NCBI GenBank assembly: GCA_024653485.1
Contig: JANLFY010000001.1
Location: 77,517 to 141,516, forward strand
Source: Bacillota bacterium
GTDB taxonomy: Bacteria; Bacillota; SHA-98; UBA4971
Direction of reading: 5' to 3'
Length of the DNA: 64,000 bases
In this document: in pieces, positions 8,404 through 16,664 of the stretch
Layout of the letters: the number at the start of each line of letters is the position of its first letter
Position numbering within the stretch: the first letter of the stretch is position 1
Notes under the pieces: generated by a model
The model's database searches: none
Told to the model about the DNA's origin: nothing
Seen by the model: the letters and a program-made list of their open reading frames with translations, nothing else
Made by a program: the position numbers and the translations under genes

Positions 8404-11136
8404 GTGATGAGAAGGTATATGCCCATTGCGCTGGCAGCGATACTCGTGCTGGCGCTGGCGGTTCCGACGGCGGCCGGTCCGTTTTCGGACGTGCCTGAGA
8501 ATCACTGGGCATACGAGGCCGTGAAGCAGCTCGCTGCGTACGGGCTCGTTGAGGGCTTCCCCGACGGGACCTTCAAGGGCGCGCAGCCGATGACCAGGTA
8601 TCAGATGGCCATGGTCATCGCCAGGCTGCTGGTCTCCCTCGACGCGCAGATAAAGGCGGAGATAGAGGCCGCCAAGGCAGGGTTGACGCCTGCACCGGCG
8701 CCCGCGCCTGCTCCGGCTCCGGCCCCTGCGCCGACCGAGAAGATCATCGAGAAGGAGACCGTGACCGTTGAGAAGCCGGTCATTGAGAAGGTAGTCGAGC
8801 ACACCATAGTCGAGAAACTGAAGACGGAGGAGCTCGACGCCCTTGCGGCGAGGGTTGCCGGCATCGAAGGCAGGGTCGCGAACGTGGAGGGCGCGGTTGA
8901 CGCGGTCTCCGGCAAGGTCGACGAGGTCGACAAGAAGGCCGACGAAGCCAACGCGAAGCTGGTTGAGCTCGACGGCGCCATCGCTCTACTGGAGGGCGAG
9001 TTCAGCGTGAAAGCCCTTGAGCTCGAGAGCAAGATCGCCGCGGGCGATGCGGATCTCGCGGATCAACTCGAAGCCCTGAAAGCTGAGCTCAAGGCGCAGC
9101 TCGAGCAGAAGATAGCGGCGGGCGATAGCGAGCTCAACGCGAAGATAGAGGCCAAGGCGAAGGAGCTCATCGCCCTCATCGACGCTTTGAAGGCTGAGTT
9201 CAATCTGGAGCTCACGGCTCTCGGCGTCAGGGTGGTTGCTCTCGAAGAGCAGCTCGCCCTGGTCAACGCGAAGATCGCCGATCTCGAGCAGAAGATCGGC
9301 GCGGGGAGCGAAGGGCTCGCGGCGCTCGCCGCCAAGTTCGACCAGCATGTCGCGGGCCACGAGAAGGTCACGATAAGCGGGTCGAGCGAGGTCGTGCTCG
9401 AGGACGTGGACATCTACGCCGAGTTTGGATCCGGCGACGACAGCAACAAGGCGTGGGTCGACCCGAACGACATCTTCGATTTCGATGATGAAGATGACCA
9501 CTCAGACGGCGTCTACGAGCCCACCTCCACCTTCGAGCACAAGCTGGACCTGACCCTGACGGCGCGGCCGGCCGACGGCGTGGTCGTGGGCATCGGCGTG
9601 GGCACCGTGAAGAAGATATACGGCGATGACGACGAAACCGACTTCGCGTTGAGCAACCTGTCCCTCGAGGTGACCACTCCCGGGATCCTGGCGCGCCTGT
9701 ACGCAGGCGGCATCCTGCTGCCGGAGGGCGCGTTCACTCCTTACACGATGTCCGGCGCGCTCCTCGAGGACGACGGCGACCCGCTGTACGAGGGCGTCAT
9801 CGCCGAGGCGTCCTTCGGGAAGGTTTCCGGGACGGCGTTGTTCCTGAAGGTGCCCGCGGTTTCGGAGTATGCCTATTACGTGTGCGCCGGCGAGGGCAAG
9901 GTGGCTCTCACCGACAACCTGAAGCTCAGCGTGGCGTACGTGTCGCAGTTCGAGGACCTGCAGTCCGCGCTGATCGACGACGGTGACCCGGTCGTGGAGG
10001 ACCCGGCGAAGGACACCGTGATCGGAGTCGCGGGCAGCTTCGGTCTAGCCCCCGGTTGGACAGTGTCCGGCGAGTTCGCGAAGAACACTAAGTTCGAGGG
10101 TGAGACCCAGATCCAGACCGGCACCGCCGCGAAGCTGGGGGCCACCGGGAAGCTCGGGGCGCTCGAGCTCGCCGCGAACTACGAGCGAATCGAGGACACC
10201 TTCGCTCCCGCGTTCGTGGACATAGACACGACGGACGACGGAATAGGCAACAACTTCAAGACCGTGAGCGTCAGCGGCACGCTTCCGCTCGGCAACCTCA
10301 CGCTCAAGGGCGGGTACGAGGTCACGGGCGACGCGGACGCGACGGCCGACTGGGACGTCGAGAAGATCAGCACCATCAGCGCGGGCGCGGAGTACAAGAT
10401 GGCCCTCGGCGCCATGACCGTGACGCCCAGCGTGGACCTGGAGAACAAGGCATACGTGCTCGACGACGAGTTCACGGCCGGTGACAGCGTGTTCAAGGTG
10501 GTCGGCGGCGTGAAGGCCGAGCTCGGCCCGGCCACGGCTGAGTACAAACTCACCGGGGCTACCCTCAAGGCGAGCGGTGGCGTCGCCGAGCCGTACTACA
10601 CCGAGAGCGTCCTCGACCTTGCGCTGGACTACGCCATGACGCCGAACCTCAAGCTGACCGGCGGCTACAACTGGAGCAAGATGGACGACAAGCTCGCCCT
10701 CGGCTTCGACGACGACATCGTTGACTCCAACACCAGCGTGCTGAAGTTCGGCGCGGCCGCTGAGTTCCCGGTCGCCGAGGGGACGAAGGTGACCGGCAGC
10801 TACGGCTACGAGCTGAAGACGGACATCCTCGGCGAATACAAGCCGTACACGAAGAACATCCTGAAGGCTGGCGTAGTCTCGCAGCTCACGCCCAAGGCGA
10901 GCGTCGAGGCGAACGCCGGGCTCTACAAGCTCGACAGGTGGGAGAACCCGACGGACCAGTACGAGTATGCGCCGCTCACGAACATCCTGGCGGACGTGAC
11001 GTACACCTACAACATCGCGACCAACACCACGCTCAAGTTGGGCTACGAGATCGTGAGGTCCGATGCCGCTGGTGCGGACACCACCATGGACTACACGGCG
11101 CGCATAATCACCGGCTCGCTGAAGGTCTCCTTCTAG
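8404..11136 (+). CDS. OmpM-type SLH outer-membrane beta-barrel tether (paralogue 2)
   Basis: Second OmpM-like protein, 910 residues. The start is GTG 8404 or ATG 8407, behind AAGGGGGTAT; both paralogues begin MMRR. A signal peptide ends near residue 24. One SLH domain follows (FSDVPENHWAYEAVKQL, GFPDGTFKG), then a short Pro-Ala repeat at about 97-111 where paralogue 1 has its long Ala-rich helix. Next come the EKPVIEKVVEHTIVEK segment, a heptad coiled coil to about 315 and a barrel of many alternating strands ending LKVSF. The SLH domain would bind the wall polymer while the barrel sits in the outer membrane. It is bounded by terminators on both sides, so it is probably monocistronic. Confidence 0.9.
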   Translation: MMRRYMPIALAAILVLALAVPTAAGPFSDVPENHWAYEAVKQLAAYGLVEGFPDGTFKGAQPMTRYQMAMVIARLLVSLDAQIKAEIEAAKAGLTPAPAPAPAPAPAPAPTEKIIEKETVTVEKPVIEKVVEHTIVEKLKTEELDALAARVAGIEGRVANVEGAVDAVSGKVDEVDKKADEANAKLVELDGAIALLEGEFSVKALELESKIAAGDADLADQLEALKAELKAQLEQKIAAGDSELNAKIEAKAKELIALIDALKAEFNLELTALGVRVVALEEQLALVNAKIADLEQKIGAGSEGLAALAAKFDQHVAGHEKVTISGSSEVVLEDVDIYAEFGSGDDSNKAWVDPNDIFDFDDEDDHSDGVYEPTSTFEHKLDLTLTARPADGVVVGIGVGTVKKIYGDDDETDFALSNLSLEVTTPGILARLYAGGILLPEGAFTPYTMSGALLEDDGDPLYEGVIAEASFGKVSGTALFLKVPAVSEYAYYVCAGEGKVALTDNLKLSVAYVSQFEDLQSALIDDGDPVVEDPAKDTVIGVAGSFGLAPGWTVSGEFAKNTKFEGETQIQTGTAAKLGATGKLGALELAANYERIEDTFAPAFVDIDTTDDGIGNNFKTVSVSGTLPLGNLTLKGGYEVTGDADATADWDVEKISTISAGAEYKMALGAMTVTPSVDLENKAYVLDDEFTAGDSVFKVVGGVKAELGPATAEYKLTGATLKASGGVAEPYYTESVLDLALDYAMTPNLKLTGGYNWSKMDDKLALGFDDDIVDSNTSVLKFGAAAEFPVAEGTKVTGSYGYELKTDILGEYKPYTKNILKAGVVSQLTPKASVEANAGLYKLDRWENPTDQYEYAPLTNILADVTYTYNIATNTTLKLGYEIVRSDAAGADTTMDYTARIITGSLKVSF

Positions 11137-11153
11137 TCAGACGCGATGCGCTG

Positions 11154-11183
11154 CCCCGGGGGAGTCACCTCCCCCGGGGTTTT
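11154..11183 (+). terminator. Strong rho-independent terminator after ompM2
   Basis: CCCCGGGGGAG (11154-11164) pairs perfectly with CTCCCCCGGGG (11169-11179) around a TCAC tetraloop and is followed by TTTT. This is the clearest intrinsic terminator in the window. Confidence 0.93.
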
Positions 11184-11365
11184 GCGTTCTCCGGGGACCG
11201 TTCGTACTCTCGGACGAGGTTCACGCCGAGGCTAGCCTCAAGTCCCGGGCTCCGAAGGCTCTCGTGCTACGCTTCTCAGCGTCCTGGGACGGTCGTGCGG
11301 GTGACGCGGCCCCGTCATCCTTTGGGGGATTTCGCGGGAAGGTCGTTCTCATCCACCTCCAATCC

Positions 11366-11374
11366 TGGTAGAAT
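11366..11374 (+). promoter_or_regulatory. Extended -10 element TGGTAGAAT
   Basis: TGGTAGAAT fits an extended -10 promoter, with only a weak -35 (TTCTCA at 11346-11351). Transcription would begin near 11381, which argues against the GTG at 11380 as the start of the next gene. The same nonamer precedes thrC and the BFN gene. Confidence 0.5.
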
Positions 11375-11397
11375 CCAGAGTGGGGCAAGACTACGTC

Positions 11398-11877
11398 ATG
11401 TGGGGTGTGGACATGGACGGGCGGAACCGCCATGGCGAAGAGGACGTCCGCGGCGTCCCTGAAGCGGTGATAGCAGTGGATCCAGGGCGCGACAAATGCG
11501 GCATGGCTGTGGTGAAAGCTGACGGCACTGTGCTGGCGAAGGGCATAATCCCGAGGGAAGAGGCGGCAGAGCGGGTCAGACTCCTTGCCAGCGCCTATGG
11601 CGTGGAGACGATCGTGCTCGGCGATCGCACGGGCTCGAGATCGCTTGCCCAGGCGATCCGCGCCGCATTCCATGAAGCCGGGGCGGGCGCCCCTTACGTG
11701 GTCTTCATCGACGAGCACGAGAGCAGCATGGAGGGACGCAGACGGTACCTGAAGGATCACCCGGTCCGCGGCCTCGGAAGGCTCGTTCCCCTGACCATGC
11801 GAACGCCAGGTGAACCTTTCGATGACTACGTCGCAGTCATCCTTGCCGAGAGGTTTTTCCATCCGGTTGAAAAGTAG
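11398..11877 (+). CDS. YqgF/RuvX-like RNase H-fold protein
   Basis: Probably a relative of the pre-16S rRNA processing/Holliday-junction resolvase-like YqgF family. The core AVIAVDPGRDKCGMAVV is the first strand-loop with its metal-binding Asp. Also visible are ETIVLGDRTGS, then FIDEHESSMEGRRRYL, resembling the E-x-S-S segment of YqgF, and a late PFDDYVAVILAERF acidic position. The start is given as ATG 11398 because the promoter lies too close to GTG 11380; ATG 11413 is also possible. About 159 residues, near the family length of 140. It is not the typical YqgF next to alaS, so the exact function is uncertain. Confidence 0.65.
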   Translation: MWGVDMDGRNRHGEEDVRGVPEAVIAVDPGRDKCGMAVVKADGTVLAKGIIPREEAAERVRLLASAYGVETIVLGDRTGSRSLAQAIRAAFHEAGAGAPYVVFIDEHESSMEGRRRYLKDHPVRGLGRLVPLTMRTPGEPFDDYVAVILAERFFHPVEK

Positions 11878-12016
11878 GACTTCGGGAGGGATTTCATCTG
11901 AGGTCATAGAATACTTATTAAGGCAGGCTGGGTCAGAGCAGGTTGGGGCAAACCAAGGCCCTGGCGGCCAGTCTCCCGCGGCGGCGAGGTTCGAGCAGGC
12001 GGGGCCCGCGGGGGGC

Positions 12017-13528
12017 ATGGCTAAGGTGTGGTGGCCTACGATGAACGCAGCGAGTACGCATACAAGAGCCGAGAGGAGAAGCACTCTCTGCAGAGGTGTC
12101 CGCGTTCGCGGGCTGACCCGTGGCGTGCGTCGCGCCCGGTCGGTGTTCGCCGCGATTTTAGTGTGCCTCGCCACCTCCGCCGTCTTGACGGCGCACGCCG
12201 CCACCAATCCCTTCGGCGACGTGCCGCAGGGTCACTGGTCCTATGAGGCCATCGCCCAGTTTGCTCGTTTGGGGCTCGTGGAGGGCTACTCCGCCGACGC
12301 GTTCGGCGGGGGCCGCGTCGTCACAAGGTACGAGATGGCCTGGGCGGTGGCGCGCCTCTGCGATCGTATCAAGTCAGGGGAGGCGTCGGCGGGGGAGGCC
12401 TTGACCGGGCAGCAACGCGACATGCTGGCACGGCTGCAGGAGGAGTTCGCGACAGAGCTCGCCTTGGTGGCTGGGACGGGCGCGTACGTTCCTTCCGGGG
12501 TCATGAAGAATGCGGACGATAAGGACGGGACGCGTGCGTCTTCCATCAGGGCTGGCGGTGTTGCTCCGATTTCAGTTGTTGACTTGGGCGTCTCCGCCGG
12601 ACCCGAGGCGGCGGGTGGCGCGGGAAACACGGACGCCGACGCTGCGCTCGTTTTGGATGGGGAACCCAAGACGAGTGCGCTGTCCCAGACTCTTCTTGGA
12701 GTGATTCCGGGCACACCGCGGCAAATCGACACATCCCAAGCGTGGCCGTCGCTTCGGCTGCGTCTGGACCCAGGCATGAACGCGGCGCTCTTGGCTATCC
12801 CAGGAGAGGCGGGGCGCCAAGCGTTTGCCGGCGGCAAGAGGCTGTCCGAGCTCCTCGGGGACAGTGAAGCGGGCGCGCCCTCCGCGCTCGAGCCCGTGTC
12901 TCAGACGCCGGGGGCTCAGGAAGGTGGAGGCCAGAAGCAGGCAGTCAGCATACCCTTGGACGAAGGGGCGAAGGCCGAGCTCTCGCTGGGCGGCCCGCCT
13001 GTTCCCGGTGGCATCGCGCCCGCCGAAGGGGACGATGTCGTCGCGCGTCTCGACCTGAAGTATGCTTTGAGCCAGCTCGCCATCTTCCGTGCCAGTTATG
13101 AGCTGGTCAAGGGGGACAAAGGGCCTGACGAAGACAGCGAAACCAAAGCCAGGGCGACGACGCTGCTAGGGATAGACTACAAGTTTGCCCTGTCGGATTC
13201 GGCCTTCATCAAGGCAGGGTACACGTATTCGCGTATCACCGACCTCGTGCCGAAGGGCATCGAATGGAGCGGGTCCTCTCCCGATGATGAGACACGCGAT
13301 TCCGGCTTGAAGGCGGCGGGGGTGTTCGGCGACTACACGCTGCCGGGTCTCTCACTGGATGCGCGCAAGACCACCGCGAGCTTCGGCGTGGGCTACACAT
13401 TCTCTGGCACGACCTCGATTGTGCTCGGCTACAGGCTCATTGACTTCCAGGATCTAGATCCCGAGACCATGTCACCAGGGTCACATCGCACGAATGTCGC
13501 CACGGCCGAGCTGACGATAAGGTTCTAG
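12017..13528 (+). CDS. SLH-domain protein with small C-terminal beta barrel
   Basis: Third SLH outer-membrane candidate. The signal-peptide core is VFAAILVCLATSAVLTAHA, then an SLH domain (FGDVPQGHWSYEAIAQFARLGLVEGY...VTRYEMAWAVARL). A long Ala/Gly/Pro-rich, probably disordered middle follows, and about 150 C-terminal residues of alternating strands end ATAELTIRF. Unlike the two OmpM proteins it has no coiled coil, and its barrel has far fewer strands. The start is uncertain: ATG 12017 has GGGGG very close upstream, ATG 12041 is an alternative, and the frame is open from 11810. It may be a wall-attached small pore or an assembly factor. Confidence 0.75.
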   Translation: MAKVWWPTMNAASTHTRAERRSTLCRGVRVRGLTRGVRRARSVFAAILVCLATSAVLTAHAATNPFGDVPQGHWSYEAIAQFARLGLVEGYSADAFGGGRVVTRYEMAWAVARLCDRIKSGEASAGEALTGQQRDMLARLQEEFATELALVAGTGAYVPSGVMKNADDKDGTRASSIRAGGVAPISVVDLGVSAGPEAAGGAGNTDADAALVLDGEPKTSALSQTLLGVIPGTPRQIDTSQAWPSLRLRLDPGMNAALLAIPGEAGRQAFAGGKRLSELLGDSEAGAPSALEPVSQTPGAQEGGGQKQAVSIPLDEGAKAELSLGGPPVPGGIAPAEGDDVVARLDLKYALSQLAIFRASYELVKGDKGPDEDSETKARATTLLGIDYKFALSDSAFIKAGYTYSRITDLVPKGIEWSGSSPDDETRDSGLKAAGVFGDYTLPGLSLDARKTTASFGVGYTFSGTTSIVLGYRLIDFQDLDPETMSPGSHRTNVATAELTIRF

Positions 13529-13530
13529 AG

Positions 13531-13552
13531 GAGTCCTGCGGGAGTCCTGCGA
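13531..13552 (+). repeat. 11-bp tandem duplication after the SLH-barrel gene
   Basis: GAGTCCTGCGG is followed directly by GAGTCCTGCGA (10 of 11 identical), three bases after the stop codon. Confidence 0.6.
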
Positions 13553-13636
13553 AGACTCGCTTGACGGCGGGGCTTCGGGAGGCGTTGGGGTGGGCCCGGG
13601 GTCGGCTTGTGAAAGAGGGAAAGGGGGTTACTTCGC

Positions 13637-14650
13637 GTGTTCGCACGCAGCAAGAGACGTATCAGGAGAGTTGTGGCGGCAATAGCGCTATCAGCCATTT
13701 TCACCGCTTCGTCGCTCGTCCCGGCCTTTGCCGCCTTTGCCCAGGAGCAGCAGCCCACGCTCCTGAAGAGCCTTGCGGAGATCGAGGCGGCTCTGTACGG
13801 CAGGGAGCTCACCGGAGCGATCGTGGACCGTGTGGCCAGGTTGGAGAGCGAGCTTCTCGGCAAACCCCAGGAAGGGTCGGTGATAGACCGGATCGCCAGG
13901 CTGCGTAGGGTCGGCGGGGGCGGGCCGGGGGTGGGACCTTCGGTGGCGTACAAGCTCACAGCGGTCGAGTGGTTCGTCCAGAGACGCGTGACGTCGGAGC
14001 CGGCCGTGACCAAGCTGGACCGGCTGGAGACGATGCTCCTCGGTGCGCCGAGTCAAGGCTCCATCGTGGTTCGAGCGGATCATCTGGCCGCGCTGTGCCT
14101 GCCCGAAGGCACGCTCAGGACGAAGGATACGACGCTTCCGGCAGGCCAGCCCGTCAGGATCAGGCTCATCGGGAGATTGGATTCCAGCGTCACGCAGAAG
14201 GGGCAGAAGGTTGACATCGAGGTTGCCCGCGACGTCGTTGTCGGGAACGAGCTCGTCATCCCGAAGGGAACGCGCGGGTATGGGATGGTAACGGACGTGT
14301 CTCCGGCGGGGAGGCTGGGGAAGGACGGCAAGATAACGCTGGAACTCAAGGACGTGCGCACCCTCGACGGTGTGGCGGTCCCGCTTGCCTTTGACGAGAG
14401 CACTCAGCAGCTGAACGAGTCCATGCAGCTGGCCATCGGCGCAGGCCTGGCGGGGTTCATCGTGTTCGGGCCGGTCGGGGCGCTCGGAGCCTTCTTCGTT
14501 CAGGGCAAGGACGTCAACATTCCCGACGGCACCGAGTTCTACGTTGCTGTGGGCGCCGACACGAAGGTCTTGGGCATGACGCTCCCCGTGGACACAGCCG
14601 TGGAGCTTGCCAAGGACGCGCCGACGGTAAAGGTGAAGCCCGGCAAGTAG
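13637..14650 (+). CDS. Secreted protein with TrbI/VirB10-like domain, unknown role
   Basis: No certain function. The GTG start at 13637 is preceded by AGGGGGTTA. The 337-residue product has a signal peptide (VVAAIALSAIFTASSLVPAFAAFA|Q) and a helical repeat region at about 40-150 with a recurring LxxxExxLyGxxxxGsivdRvarLE unit, seen three times. A C-terminal domain from about 165 follows (PVRIRLIGRLDSSVTQKGQ, NELVIPKGTRGYGMVTDV, a hydrophobic AIGAGLAGFIVFGPVGALGAFF segment, then PDGTEFYVAV). The LVIPKGT pattern resembles the beta-barrel domain of TrbI/VirB10 proteins. Sitting between SLH-barrel and LptD-like genes, it may be an envelope-spanning structural protein. That is inferred from position. 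Confidence 0.7.
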   Translation: MFARSKRRIRRVVAAIALSAIFTASSLVPAFAAFAQEQQPTLLKSLAEIEAALYGRELTGAIVDRVARLESELLGKPQEGSVIDRIARLRRVGGGGPGVGPSVAYKLTAVEWFVQRRVTSEPAVTKLDRLETMLLGAPSQGSIVVRADHLAALCLPEGTLRTKDTTLPAGQPVRIRLIGRLDSSVTQKGQKVDIEVARDVVVGNELVIPKGTRGYGMVTDVSPAGRLGKDGKITLELKDVRTLDGVAVPLAFDESTQQLNESMQLAIGAGLAGFIVFGPVGALGAFFVQGKDVNIPDGTEFYVAVGADTKVLGMTLPVDTAVELAKDAPTVKVKPGK

Positions 14651-14790
14651 CAAGTAGGAGGAAGAGGCGAAGACCGCGACTCCTCAGTTGCCCGGCGTGC
14701 TTTCCGTCATAGGCCGGGCTGGGCGACGTCCGCCGGCAGTCGAAAAGCCTTCGGCTGTGGTCAGCTGTGATCGGATTCAATACGTGAGCA

Positions 14791-14822
14791 AGGCCCCCCG
14801 AGCTTGTTCGAGGGGCCTCTTT
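14791..14822 (+). terminator. Terminator-like hairpin in the leader of the LptD-like gene
   Basis: AGGCCCCCCG (14791-14800) pairs with CGAGGGGCCT (14809-14818) with one mismatch, followed by CTTTC. It ends only about 10 bases before the start codon of the next gene, so any promoter for that gene must lie upstream of the hairpin. Confidence 0.7.
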
Positions 14823-14832
14823 CGGGAGTGAA

Positions 14833-16605
14833 GTGAGTATTTCCTGGCATGGGACACAAGGAGCCCACGCTGCGGCGCGGGCGGGGACGGGGCGGTGCGC
14901 GCGCGTCCTCACGACAGCCATCCTTGTCGCTCTCGTCGCCGTCGCTCTCGCCGGCGTCTGGGCTGCGGACGCGGCTGGTGCTGCGCAAGACGAACAGGTG
15001 ATGGGCGAGAGCAGCCCCGACGCGGGCGGTCAGCGGGTAGACCTGGCCGATTCGAGCTCGGTGGCTCTGCCCGACCGGTCCGCTGACGAGGAGCCTATCG
15101 TCATTGAGGCGGATGTCACCGAGTATCGCTACGGCAGCCACGGCACGATCGTGGAGGCGCGCGGCAGCGTGCGGGCGACGCATCGAGAGATCTCCGTATC
15201 CGCCGACTATCTCAGCGTGGACGTGGACGCCGGAGAGCTCCTGGCGCGCGGGAACGTCCTCGTCCGTCGCGGCTCGTCCACCACGAGTTGCAGCGAGTTT
15301 GCATATGATGTCGCGTCAGCCACCGGGCGCGTGATCGAGCCGAGGGTGTCCGTCCCGGGCGCGTTCGTGAGAGGGAGGGAGATGGATCTCGCTCCCGGCG
15401 AGTTTGCGCTTGCCGGCGCCCACGCGACCGGGTGCGACCTGGAGGAACCGTGCTACCGAGTGACCTCGCGAAGGCTCGTGATATATCCGGATCGAAGGAT
15501 CGTGGCGGACTGGCCCGTGCTGTGGCTGGAACGAGTACCGGTGCTGGTCGTGCCCAGGCTCAGCATTCCGCTTCGCGGGGAGAGGGTGGGATGGGTCGAG
15601 GGCGAAGGCTATCCCGTCCCGAGGCTCTCGTACGACCCTCAAAGCGGCTTTGTGGCCGGTATGAGTTACCTGGACCGCTCGCGCGAGGGTCTTACCATCC
15701 GCTGGGATGGAGCTTACGCTTCGCGGGCGCGGGGCATCCAGCTCGAGGCGCGTGCTCAAGCTGGCCCGGCGCCAGGGGTGAGCGCGGAGGTCACGGGAGG
15801 CCTGCGCTCATGGGAGGGGCCGTACGGGTCGGCCATGTGCAGGATTGATCCCTTCTCTCAGATGTCTTTCGCAGCTGACGCTCGATACCGCTCCGGCACG
15901 GCGCACGACGCCGGGTTGCAGGGAGGCGCGCAACTCACCGGGAAGTTGGGGCCTCTTGTCCTGAAGGCCGCTGCGCGCAAAGACCTTCCCAGCACAGGCC
16001 CGGTATACTCGTTTCCAGCCGTAGATGCGTCCCTGGGCCCCGTGACGATCCCGGGTTCGGGAGCGCGCTTGACGTTGAGCGCAGGCGTGGGACGGTTCGA
16101 GGAGCCCGCGCGCGGCGCCCGGTCCAGTCGCACTTACGCCGCACTCTCCGTGACATCGCGGCCTCTGAGCCTCACGTTCGCAAAGAACGCAGATGCGACT
16201 CTGACGTTGACCGGATCGGCCAGGCGGGCCTGGTACGAGACGGGAGACAGTGCCGGGTCGCTGATGGCCGCAGTCAACCTCGAAGGTCGGTTCGGGAGCC
16301 TCGAAGCGTTCGGCATCGATGTGCCGCGCGTCGTCGCCGGTCTGGAATACACGCGAAGGGTGGTGTCGGGCGCAAGCCCGTTCACCTTTGACGCCGTAGG
16401 CGCGCTCAACCAAGTGACCGTGGAGCTCGCTGTGCGGCTCGCGCCTTCGTGGACGGTGGAATTGGGATCCAGCTACGACGTGGACGCCGGCGTCCTGGAT
16501 GACCTGGATCTCTCGGTGACGAACCATCACCACTGCTACGACATCGCGGCCACGTGGCGCGAGAAGCGCAGGGAGTTCGGGCTCGAAGTGAGGTTTACGA
16601 GATAG
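14833..16605 (+). CDS. LptD-like outer-membrane LPS-assembly protein
   Basis: Probably the outer-membrane LPS translocon or a short relative of it. The 590-residue product starts at GTG 14833 with GGGAG upstream. A signal peptide (VLTTAILVALVAVALAGVWA) is followed by an OstA/LptA-like domain at about 88-190 (IEADVTEYRYG, ARGSVRATH, LLARGNVLVRRG). Next is the LptD hallmark region ATGCDLEEPCYRVTSRRLVIYPDRRIVA...VPVLVVPRLSIPL, and then a beta barrel to the C-terminus. Two cysteines lie in the hallmark motif and single ones in the barrel (CRIDPF, HHHCYD), raising the possibility of disulfides as in classical LptD. It is shorter than the usual 750-800 residues. LptE was not found. Confidence 0.75.
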   Translation: MSISWHGTQGAHAAARAGTGRCARVLTTAILVALVAVALAGVWAADAAGAAQDEQVMGESSPDAGGQRVDLADSSSVALPDRSADEEPIVIEADVTEYRYGSHGTIVEARGSVRATHREISVSADYLSVDVDAGELLARGNVLVRRGSSTTSCSEFAYDVASATGRVIEPRVSVPGAFVRGREMDLAPGEFALAGAHATGCDLEEPCYRVTSRRLVIYPDRRIVADWPVLWLERVPVLVVPRLSIPLRGERVGWVEGEGYPVPRLSYDPQSGFVAGMSYLDRSREGLTIRWDGAYASRARGIQLEARAQAGPAPGVSAEVTGGLRSWEGPYGSAMCRIDPFSQMSFAADARYRSGTAHDAGLQGGAQLTGKLGPLVLKAAARKDLPSTGPVYSFPAVDASLGPVTIPGSGARLTLSAGVGRFEEPARGARSSRTYAALSVTSRPLSLTFAKNADATLTLTGSARRAWYETGDSAGSLMAAVNLEGRFGSLEAFGIDVPRVVAGLEYTRRVVSGASPFTFDAVGALNQVTVELAVRLAPSWTVELGSSYDVDAGVLDDLDLSVTNHHHCYDIAATWREKRREFGLEVRFTR

Positions 16606-16664
16606 GTGAGGCAGAAAGCGGCAGATTCGCGGTTCGCAGGCGGGTGGAGAGGAGGGTCTCGCTA

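Noticed and set aside
8680-8740. Repetitive Pro-Ala codons resembling a microsatellite or CRISPR-like repeat
   Set aside because: It is an in-frame Pro-Ala linker inside the second OmpM protein, with no spacers or repeats of CRISPR size.
10938-11462. 174-residue plus-strand frame spanning the end of ompM2 and the terminator
   Set aside because: It is out of frame with ompM2, crosses the strongest terminator in the window and has no domain.
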